Part shown: positions 8,118-14,307 of the stretch, in pieces
How the letters are laid out: each line of letters starts with the position of its first letter
Position numbering within the stretch: position 1 is the stretch's first letter
Origin: CAYSIX01 sp964431205
GTDB taxonomy: Bacteria; Planctomycetota; Phycisphaerae; Phycisphaerales; Phycisphaeraceae
Length of the DNA: 20,169 nucleotides
Reading direction: 5' to 3'
Assembly (NCBI GenBank): GCA_964431205.1
Contig: CAYSIX010000053.1
Location: 1 to 20,169, forward strand
Notes under the pieces: model-generated
What the model was told of the DNA's origin: nothing
Seen by the model: the letters and a program-made list of their open reading frames with translations, nothing else
The model's database searches: none
Position numbers and translations under genes: made by a program

Positions 8118-8195
8118 CTACGACATCGGTCCCAGCGCGGCTCGCCGCGAGGTAAACCAGAAGTAGCCAAAAAAGAACGGTCGCGTGTTCAGCAT
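8118..8195 (-). CDS. Phe/Tyr/Trp-rich attenuator leader peptide
   Basis: A 25-codon frame on the minus strand, from ATG 8195 to TAG 8118. It begins MLNTRP, continues FFFGYFWF (residues 7-14) and ends in a basic, ordinary tail. Five Phe (TTC, TTT, TTT, TTC, TTT), one Tyr and one Trp codon fall within eight codons. The resemblance is to the E. coli pheA and pheST leader peptides. It sits between a promoter and an intrinsic terminator upstream of DAHP synthase, the enzyme that supplies all three of these amino acids. The peptide itself probably has no function; translating it is the sensor. No Shine-Dalgarno sequence precedes the ATG, and the predicted transcript start is only about 4-5 nt upstream. 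Confidence 0.85.
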   Translation of the reverse strand: MLNTRPFFFGYFWFTSRRAALGPMS

Positions 8196-8206
8196 GACTG
8201 AAGTTC

Positions 8207-8234
8207 AGTATGACACGCTCACGGGCGATGTCAA
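8207..8234 (-). promoter_or_regulatory. Promoter of the DAHP synthase leader
   Basis: On the minus strand a perfect -35 box TTGACA (8234-8229) is followed after 16 bp by CATACT (8212-8207), four of six -10 matches. A start site about 7 nt further falls near 8200-8199, just before the leader ATG at 8195. Confidence 0.65.
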
Positions 8235-8236
8235 GC

Positions 8237-8264
8237 AAAAATCCGGCAGGAAGCGGGGTTCCTG
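8237..8264 (-). terminator. Probable terminator of the HEAT-repeat gene
   Basis: On the minus strand, 16 nt after the HEAT gene stop, CAGGAA pairs with TTCCTG around a 6-nt CCCCGC loop, and CCGGA then TTTTT follow. The stem is short and offset from the T-run, so termination may be partial. It ends 2 nt before the -35 box of the DAHP synthase leader and so separates the two units. Confidence 0.5.
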
Positions 8265-8280
8265 ACGAAACGCGGCCGCG

Positions 8281-9150
8281 TCAGGACCCTTCCTGCTGGG
8301 CGACCGGCTCGAGCCCCACGGGGGCCTTGGACGGCGGGGTCTCGGCGCTCTTCCAGAACTGGGCCCGCTCGAGCAGGCCCGGCGGTCGGACATAGGGCTG
8401 GTAGCGATACGGGCGCTGGTCCGCGAAGAGCCTCTCGTCTTGCTCACGCGCCCAGTGCACCCAGGTCGACGGATCGAGTCCGCCGTCGTAGCCCGTCAGC
8501 GTGCGAAGCGAGTCTCGCGCGGCCCGTACGACGCCGTAGTTCGAATCGCCCAGGGCGCCCACGAGCGCGTCGAACACGGCCCGGGTCGCGTACTGGCCCA
8601 GCGCGTCCGCCGCCGCCATCCGCACGTCGGTGTCCGGGTCGGCGCGCAGCACGTTGATCAACGGCGAGATCGCGATGGGGTTGTGCACTCGTTGCAGCGC
8701 CTTGGCGGCCTCCCACCGGACGAACGCCGCGTCATCTTCGAGTCGTGGAACCAGCAACTTCGCGTCTTCCACCGTTCCGTGCATTCCCAGGGCCCGAACG
8801 GCGGCGGCGCGAACGGTCGGGTCGGGGTCGATCGCGCGTGGCTCATCGAGTTGCGGCCCGCCATCCGAACTGCCCAGGTGCCAACGGTACAAGCGCAGGT
8901 ATTCCGGTTCGCCTCCGAACGGCGCCGCCCCGAGCAGGGCGATCGCCTCGCGACGCTTGTCGGGGTCGTACACGTTCACGGCGTCCAGCGCGGCCTGGGT
9001 CGGCGTCGGGGGCTGGAACGAGCCGAACAGGTCGCCGAGCAACGTCTCGCTCTCACCGCTGCTGGCGCAGCCGGTCAACGTCCCCACCGTCACGGCGATC
9101 GCCGCGGCGGCCACCGGTGCGAGGCGAGTTGACGCAATGGGTGCGAACAC
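8281..9150 (-). CDS. HEAT-repeat lipoprotein
   Basis: A 289-residue predicted lipoprotein. A short signal peptide ends in the lipobox LTGC, with Cys28 as the lipid-modified residue. A linker (residues 29-60) leads to alpha-helical HEAT/armadillo-type repeats, visible as recurring segments: DPDPTVRAAAVRALG, DDAAFVRWEAAKALQ, DPDTDVRMAAADALG and DSNYGVVRAARDSL. Such repeats usually bind other proteins; no enzyme motif is present. The C-terminal 60 residues are Pro- and Tyr-rich and lack repeats. The start is GTG 9150, with GAGGAA 6 nt upstream. Family members are common in planctomycetes as envelope proteins of unknown role. It is transcribed toward the DAHP synthase but separated from it by a likely terminator and a new promoter. 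Confidence 0.85.
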   Translation of the reverse strand: MFAPIASTRLAPVAAAAIAVTVGTLTGCASSGESETLLGDLFGSFQPPTPTQAALDAVNVYDPDKRREAIALLGAAPFGGEPEYLRLYRWHLGSSDGGPQLDEPRAIDPDPTVRAAAVRALGMHGTVEDAKLLVPRLEDDAAFVRWEAAKALQRVHNPIAISPLINVLRADPDTDVRMAAADALGQYATRAVFDALVGALGDSNYGVVRAARDSLRTLTGYDGGLDPSTWVHWAREQDERLFADQRPYRYQPYVRPPGLLERAQFWKSAETPPSKAPVGLEPVAQQEGS

Positions 9151-9173
9151 GAGCGTTTCCTCAGCGAGGGCGT

Positions 9174-9179
9174 ACTATA
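9174..9179 (-). promoter_or_regulatory. Candidate -10 box for the HEAT lipoprotein gene
   Basis: TATAGT on the minus strand matches five of six -10 bases and lies 23 nt before GTG 9150, leaving room for the GAGGAA ribosome site. No convincing -35 box is seen at 16-18 bp in this GC-rich stretch. Confidence 0.4.
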
Positions 9180-9253
9180 GCACGTGATCGGCCCGGGGCG
9201 CTTCGCCGCTCGAATCGTGGCGGGAGGCGTCAGCCGCTGGACGGAACGCCCAG

Positions 9254-10333
9254 ATGCCCGAACGCGTGCGCAAGCTTCTTCACCTTCTTGAGTTAGCAAG
9301 GCCCGAGCTGCTGCTGGCGGTGACCGGCAACGTCTGGCTCATGACGGTGCTGGCTTGGCGGGTCGAGCCGGTCGCAAGGCGGAATCCGACGCTCGAGCAA
9401 CTGGGCCTGCCGCTGTCGCTGCTGATCGGTGCCGTGGTCGCCTGCGGGCTGGCGGGCTGCGGCATGGCCTTGAACGACGCGCTGGACGCACGGCACGACC
9501 GGACCTTCGCGCCGACTCGGCCGATCCCCGCCGGCCGCGTGAACCTGCGGTTGGCGATCGCGGCGGCCATGGCCGGTCTGCTCGGGGTACTGGCGGCGGC
9601 GAGCCTGTTCGGTCGCGACAGCCTCTTCCTCGCCCTGCTCGCCGGCGCCGGCGTGGTGCTCTACAACATCTCCGGTCGATTCGTTCCCTCGGTCGGCGTC
9701 GTCAGCCTTGGGCTCCTGCACGCCCTGACCATGGCGATCCCCAACCCGCGGCTGAGCTTCGGCTGGCCCATCGTGCTCGTGCTGACCCACACGATGGCGT
9801 GCGCGGCGGTCCGGCACCTGCTGGCGGGCAAGCGGCCGCGCTTTTCTGCCGCCGACGCGGTGGCCATCTGCCTCGGCTGGGGCTTCTGGGTCATGCTTGG
9901 CGTGCACGTGATCGGCCGGCGGGGCGGCGGAGCGAGCGGCGCCGAGCCGTTGTCCAGCGGTATCGGCTTCGCCCCCGTGCTGGCCGTGGCCGGCTTCGTG
10001 CTGACGGCGGCCTGGGTGCTTCGCGGTGACAAGCGACCGGGACGGGCGCTGCGCGTTCGGGCCACGCGGTTCGCGCGGCTCTCGACACTGTGGATGCTTC
10101 TGTACGCGGCGGCGTGGTCGGTGTCGGTTGGTGCGTGGGGAATGGCCGGCGTCTGCGTAGGCCTCTGGCTGGCGGGCGTGCTGATGGTCGGCGTGGATGC
10201 CGGCACCGACGCGATCGGCAGCGGCCCGATCCCGCGTTACCACGTCGTGCCCATCGGCCGCACCACCGCCAGCCTCCTCCGGGGCAACGCACGCCGAGAC
10301 ATCACTTCGAGCTCCACTTCCCGCCGTCGTTGA
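9254..10333 (+). CDS. UbiA-superfamily membrane protein with degenerate second motif
   Basis: A 359-residue polytopic membrane protein with about eight or nine hydrophobic segments. The first prenyl diphosphate-binding motif of the UbiA superfamily is intact: N74-D75-ALD78-ARHD82, followed by the usual APTRPIPAGRV. The region expected to hold the second Asp-rich motif reads THTMACAAVRHLLAGKRPRFSAAD (about residues 177-202) and lacks the DxxxD pattern, so catalysis may be altered or absent. It is unlike the MqnP-type gene at 3263, so it is not a recent duplicate. ATG 9254 has only a weak upstream GGACGGA. No biosynthetic partners are adjacent; upstream is the divergent HEAT gene and downstream the phosphate transporter. 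Possible roles include prenyl or phytyl transfer to a lipid or pigment, or an EboC-like function, none of which can be chosen here. Confidence 0.75.
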   Translation: MPERVRKLLHLLELARPELLLAVTGNVWLMTVLAWRVEPVARRNPTLEQLGLPLSLLIGAVVACGLAGCGMALNDALDARHDRTFAPTRPIPAGRVNLRLAIAAAMAGLLGVLAAASLFGRDSLFLALLAGAGVVLYNISGRFVPSVGVVSLGLLHALTMAIPNPRLSFGWPIVLVLTHTMACAAVRHLLAGKRPRFSAADAVAICLGWGFWVMLGVHVIGRRGGGASGAEPLSSGIGFAPVLAVAGFVLTAAWVLRGDKRPGRALRVRATRFARLSTLWMLLYAAAWSVSVGAWGMAGVCVGLWLAGVLMVGVDAGTDAIGSGPIPRYHVVPIGRTTASLLRGNARRDITSSSTSRRR

Positions 10334-10370
10334 GAGCCGGCGAACGGCGTCTGCGCAAGAAGTCGCCGCC

Positions 10371-10421
10371 TTACGCAAATGTGACGGCCCGCTAACGCGG
10401 CGCTAACAGTCCCAACCTAAC
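10371..10421 (+). promoter_or_regulatory. Pho-box-like direct repeats upstream of pstS
   Basis: TNAC occurs at 10371 (TTAC), 10382 (TGAC), 10393 (TAAC) and 10404 (TAAC), each exactly 11 bp apart, with another TAAC at 10418. Eleven-bp direct repeats are the hallmark of binding sites for PhoB/PhoP-type response regulators. The array ends 57 nt before the pstS ATG, where an activator site is expected. No clear -10 box was found. Confidence 0.6.
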
Positions 10422-10478
10422 GTGGCGAGTGAGTTGATTGCTGGCACCCGATCCCCCCAAACTACGGAGATTCTCACG

Positions 10479-11468
10479 ATGACTTGGATGACCTCTCTTC
10501 GCCGCAGCGCCCTGAGTGCCGGCCTGGCGGCGGTGCTGGCCGCGCCGGCCACCGCCCAGATTCAGGTTGACCCCAACCTCCCGGACTACACGCCCGTCGG
10601 CGGCGTCTCGGGCACGATCAAGAGCGTCGGCTCGGACACGATGAACAACCTCATGACCCTCTGGGCGGAGGGGTTCCGCAAGCACTACCCCAATGTGCAA
10701 ATTGAGATCGAGGGCAAGGGCTCCTCGACGGCGCCGCCGGCTCTGATCGAGGGCACCTCGAACTTCGGGCCCATGAGCCGGGCGATGAAGGATAAGGAGC
10801 AGGACGTCTTCGAGGAGCGGTTTGGTTACAAGGCCCACGGCCTGGAGACGGCGATCGACATGCTGGCCGTTTACGTCAACAAGGACAATCCCCTCCCGGG
10901 ACTGAGCCTGCCGCAGGTGGACGCGATCTTCTCCAAGACGCGCAACGGCGGCTACCCGCAGGACATCACCACGTGGGGCCAGCTCGGCCTCACCGGCGAG
11001 TGGGCCAGCAAGCCGATCTCGCTGTACGGGCGTAACTCGGCTTCCGGGACGTACGGCTACTTCAAGGACAACGCGCTGTTCAAGGGAGACTACAAGGACA
11101 GCGTCAAGGAGCAGCCGGGCAGCTCGTCAGTGGTTCAGGGCGTGGCCAGCGACAAGTTCGCGATCGGCTACTCGGGCATCGGGTACATGACCGCGGACGT
11201 GCGGGCGGTGCCGCTGGCCCAGAACGAGGGCGAGGCGTTCATTCCCGCCGAGCCGGACTACGCCGGTGAGTTTCCGCTCGCTCGTTTCCTGTACCTGTAC
11301 GTGAACGCCAAGCCGGGCGAAGAGCTGGACCCGCTGCGTCGCGAGTTCATCCGGTTTATCTTCTCCAAGCAGGGCCAGGAGGTCGTGATCAAGGACGGGT
11401 ACCTGCCCGTTCCGGCGACGATCGCCCGCCGCAACCTCGAGGCCGTCGGCATCACCCCCGACTTTTGA
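10479..11468 (+). CDS. pstS: Phosphate ABC transporter substrate-binding protein PstS
   Basis: A 329-residue exported phosphate-binding protein that delivers phosphate to the PstCA permease. The signal peptide has a basic N-region (SLRRS), an Ala/Leu core and likely cleavage at ATA26-Q27. Phosphate-contact segments of the family are visible: VGSDTMNNLM, EGKGSSTAPPALIEG and RNSASGTYGYF. Cys at the signal peptide end is absent, so it is soluble or loosely held rather than a lipoprotein. ATG 10479 was chosen over the in-frame GTG at 10422 because GGAG lies 9 nt upstream and the signal peptide then starts normally; ATG 10488 is also possible. It is first in a pstSCAB operon, follows a Pho-box-like array and is followed by an intrinsic terminator, all consistent with phosphate-starvation induction. 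Confidence 0.95.
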   Translation: MTWMTSLRRSALSAGLAAVLAAPATAQIQVDPNLPDYTPVGGVSGTIKSVGSDTMNNLMTLWAEGFRKHYPNVQIEIEGKGSSTAPPALIEGTSNFGPMSRAMKDKEQDVFEERFGYKAHGLETAIDMLAVYVNKDNPLPGLSLPQVDAIFSKTRNGGYPQDITTWGQLGLTGEWASKPISLYGRNSASGTYGYFKDNALFKGDYKDSVKEQPGSSSVVQGVASDKFAIGYSGIGYMTADVRAVPLAQNEGEAFIPAEPDYAGEFPLARFLYLYVNAKPGEELDPLRREFIRFIFSKQGQEVVIKDGYLPVPATIARRNLEAVGITPDF

Positions 11469-11499
11469 GCCCCGCGGCCGCCCATAACCAAAAATCAAT

Positions 11500-11530
11500 G
11501 GGTGGTGGTCTGACGGCCGCCACCCGTTTT
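11500..11530 (+). terminator. Intrinsic terminator between pstS and pstC
   Basis: GGGTGGTGG (11500-11508) pairs with CCGCCACCC (11517-11525), 9 bp with one G-U, around an 8-nt loop, followed by G and TTTT. It is 31 nt after the pstS stop. Partial termination here would give more PstS than permease. Confidence 0.75.
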
Positions 11531-11586
11531 GCCATCATACCGGCTTGGGCCCCACGGAAGGCAGGCTATCTGGCCGATCGCGACCC

Positions 11587-14307
11587 ATGAGCAAAGCCAA
11601 GACGTTCACCGGCCGGCGACGACAGCGCAAGACCACTTGGCGCATCAAGTTCGGCGATACTTTCTCCCGCGTGCTGATCACGTTCGGCGGCGTGGGCACC
11701 ATCGTCGCGGTCTCGACCGTCTTCGTCTTCCTGCTCGCGGTCGTGATGCCCCTGTTCCTGCCGGCCCGGGTCAGCGAACCGAACGTGAATCCCGCCCCCA
11801 GCGGCGACGACCGCCGCCCGCTTCGGATAGCGGCGGACGAGTATCAGGTCACCGCGTACAGCCTCCATGAAGACGGGTCGCTCGTGGTCTTCCGACTGGA
11901 CACCGGCGAAGTCCTCCAGGAAATGCACCTCGTCGACGACGCGGCGATCACGTCCGCCACGTTCAGCATCGAGTCCGACCGCGTCACCCTCGGCCTGGCC
12001 AACGGTTCCATCCGCTCCGGCACGATCGGCTTCAAGACCAGCTTCCTCTCGCCCGACGACATGCCCGAATCGATCCGGGCGCTTGATATCGGCGAGGCCG
12101 CTGCGTTCGACGGCGGCATGGTTCAGATCACGCCCGATCGACAGTTCCGGCACCAGAAGCTCGTGGCCTCACTCGAAGAACCGATCCAGACCGGATCGCA
12201 GGAGCCCGTCCGGCTGGTCACGCGGGTCGCTCAGGCCGGTGGCTCAGCCATCGTCACCCTCACCGCGGATCAGCGACTGCGTGCCATCAAGATCCGCCGC
12301 AATCGCAACCTGCTCACCGGCGAGGTGCGGACGCGCGTCGAGACCGCCCTGCTGCCCTACGAGCGAGGCGATCACGGCGAGGCGGCGTTCCTGCTCGCGT
12401 CCAGCCTCGGCGACGTGATCCTCGCCTGGCGCGACGGCACGGCGATGCGATTCGACACCCGCAACATCGACAACCCCGTCCTGGTCGAGACGCTCGATCT
12501 GACGCCCGACGGAGCCGAGCTTACCGCCGCGCGATACATCCTCGGCGAGACGACGCTGATCACCGGCAACAGCCGCGGCGAGCTGACGGGTTGGTTCGTC
12601 ACCAGCCCGGTCGTGGATCCGCTGGAAGCCGATCCGACAGCCCAGCTCGACGTCGCGAAGGCGAAGCTGACACCGACCAAGCGGTTTGCGGCGGGCGACG
12701 CGGCCGTGACACGCATCGAGCCGTCCTCGCGGTCGCGCATGTTCGTGGCCGGCTACGCCGACGGCCACATCCGCGTCTTTCAGGCGACGACCGAGAACCT
12801 GGTCACGGACGTGACGATGCCCGCGGCCGGGTCCGTCCAGGCCGTGGCCATCACACCCAAGGACGATGGCTTGATCGCGCTGGCCGCGAACCAGCTCACG
12901 CGCTGGGCGTTCGATCCCATGCACCCGCAGGTCACGTTGCGTTCGTTGTTCCGGCCGGTCTGGTACGACGGGTACAACCAGCCGACGCACACCTGGCAGT
13001 CGTCCAGCGGATCCGACTCGTTCGAAGAGAAGCTGGGGCTGGTGCCGCTGGTGTTCGGGACGATCAAGGCGACGATCTACTCGATGATCTTCGCCGTGCC
13101 GCTGGCGATCCTGGCGGCGATCTACACCAGCGAGTTCCTGCACCCGCGTGTCAAGGCAAGGGTGAAGCCGGTGGTCGAGCTGATGGCTTCGCTGCCGTCG
13201 GTCGTGCTCGGGTTCCTGGCGGGCCTGGTCATTGCCCCGATCGTCGATGACGTCGTGCCCGGGCTGATGGCCTGCCTGTTCACGATCCCGCTGATGATGC
13301 TCGTGGGCGCGTACCTGTGGCAGTTGCTGCCGCGGCCGACGCAGCTTTACTTGCAACAGTTCGGCTTTACCGACTCGATCCGCGTCGAGCGGCCGAGCCG
13401 GGTCAAACGCGCGGCGCAGGTCCTCGTCGAGCGCTTGGGTGGCTTCAAGCTGGTGGCGATGTTTCTTATGCTCGCGATCGGCCTGTGGTCCGGGCTCACG
13501 ATCGGTCCGATCGTCGAGCGCGTGCTGTTCGCCGGCGACGTCAAGGCCTGGCTCAACGGCCAAATCGGCAGCGGTGCGGGAGGATGGTTCGTCATTCTCT
13601 TGCCGGTCTCCGCCGTCATCAGCGCGATGATCTCGGCCCGCCTCATCAACCCCCTGCTCCGTGCCCGCGCCACTGACTGGACCCGTGCCCGCATGGCGGC
13701 GATCAGCCTCGGCAAGTTCGTCGCCGGCGCTTTCGTGACCGTCCTGGTCGCCGCCGCGCTGGCCTCGCTGATGAACCTCGCCTGGGACCCTCGCGGGCCG
13801 ATCCACCTCGGCACCCTCGACGTCGCCCCGATGGGCACTTACGTCCAGCGCAACGCGATGATCGTCGGATTTGTCATGGGTTTTGCCGTGATCCCGATCA
13901 TCTACACCATCGCCGAGGACGCCCTCTCGGCCGTGCCCGAGCATCTGCGATCGGCGTCGCTGGGCGCCGGCGCCACGCCCTGGCAGACCGCCGTGCGGAT
14001 CATCATCCCCACGGCGACCAGCGGGCTCTTCTCGGCGTGCATGATCGGGCTGGGCCGGGCGGTCGGCGAAACCATGATCGTGCTCATGGCCGCCGGCAAC
14101 ACGCCGGTCCTGCGCGCCAACATCTTCGAGGGATTCCGGACGCTCTCGGCGAACATCGCCGTCGAGCTGCCCGAAGCGGTCCGTGAGAGCACGCACTACC
14201 GCACGCTCTTCCTGGCCGCCCTCGTCCTGTTCCTGATGACCTTCTTCGTGAACACCATCGCGGAGGCCGTGCGCCTCCGCTTCCGCAGGCGGAATCAATC
14301 GCTGTGA
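11587..14307 (+). CDS. pstC: Phosphate ABC transporter permease PstC, long form with propeller-like domain
   Basis: A 906-residue permease subunit, about three times the length of E. coli PstC. After a basic N-terminus comes one membrane helix (about 30-57), then some 400 residues outside the membrane. These contain beta-rich repeats with WD40-like texture, such as SLHEDGSLVVFRLDTGEVL (near 92) and YADGHIRVFQATTENL (near 390), suggesting a beta-propeller. The transport core starts near residue 479 (SFEEKLGLVPLVFGTIKATIY) and includes the EAA coupling loop EDALSAVPEHLRSASLGAG near 777. An extra segment of about 100 residues with one or two added helices splits the core. ATG 11587 was chosen over TTG 11545, although neither has a strong ribosome site. 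The stop overlaps the pstA start (GTGA). Long PstC forms also occur in some Gammaproteobacteria. Confidence 0.9.
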   Translation: MSKAKTFTGRRRQRKTTWRIKFGDTFSRVLITFGGVGTIVAVSTVFVFLLAVVMPLFLPARVSEPNVNPAPSGDDRRPLRIAADEYQVTAYSLHEDGSLVVFRLDTGEVLQEMHLVDDAAITSATFSIESDRVTLGLANGSIRSGTIGFKTSFLSPDDMPESIRALDIGEAAAFDGGMVQITPDRQFRHQKLVASLEEPIQTGSQEPVRLVTRVAQAGGSAIVTLTADQRLRAIKIRRNRNLLTGEVRTRVETALLPYERGDHGEAAFLLASSLGDVILAWRDGTAMRFDTRNIDNPVLVETLDLTPDGAELTAARYILGETTLITGNSRGELTGWFVTSPVVDPLEADPTAQLDVAKAKLTPTKRFAAGDAAVTRIEPSSRSRMFVAGYADGHIRVFQATTENLVTDVTMPAAGSVQAVAITPKDDGLIALAANQLTRWAFDPMHPQVTLRSLFRPVWYDGYNQPTHTWQSSSGSDSFEEKLGLVPLVFGTIKATIYSMIFAVPLAILAAIYTSEFLHPRVKARVKPVVELMASLPSVVLGFLAGLVIAPIVDDVVPGLMACLFTIPLMMLVGAYLWQLLPRPTQLYLQQFGFTDSIRVERPSRVKRAAQVLVERLGGFKLVAMFLMLAIGLWSGLTIGPIVERVLFAGDVKAWLNGQIGSGAGGWFVILLPVSAVISAMISARLINPLLRARATDWTRARMAAISLGKFVAGAFVTVLVAAALASLMNLAWDPRGPIHLGTLDVAPMGTYVQRNAMIVGFVMGFAVIPIIYTIAEDALSAVPEHLRSASLGAGATPWQTAVRIIIPTATSGLFSACMIGLGRAVGETMIVLMAAGNTPVLRANIFEGFRTLSANIAVELPEAVRESTHYRTLFLAALVLFLMTFFVNTIAEAVRLRFRRRNQSL

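Larger units (their letters stand above)
8057..8200 (-). promoter_or_regulatory. Aromatic amino acid transcription attenuator of the DAHP synthase gene
   Basis: The leader RNA, read on the minus strand, holds the four segments of a classical ribosome-mediated attenuator. Segment 1 is CGCGG (8149-8145), right after the Phe/Tyr/Trp codons of the leader peptide. Segment 2 is GCCGCGCTGGG (8141-8131); its CCGCG pairs with segment 1 across a CGAG loop. Segment 3 is CCCGACGCGGC (8085-8075), which pairs with segment 2 over 10 of 11 positions (one C-A mismatch, one G-U). Segment 4 is GCGTTGGGG (8071-8063), forming the terminator with segment 3. A ribosome stalled at Phe12-Trp13-Phe14 would cover segment 1, free segment 2, favour 2:3 and allow readthrough. 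Completed translation would favour termination. The pairings were made by eye; the 45-nt loop of the 2:3 structure is the weakest part. Confidence 0.85.

Noticed and set aside
10422..10478. Upstream GTG start for pstS
   Set aside because: It would begin immediately after the Pho-box-like repeats without a ribosome site and would put 19 polar residues before a normal signal peptide.
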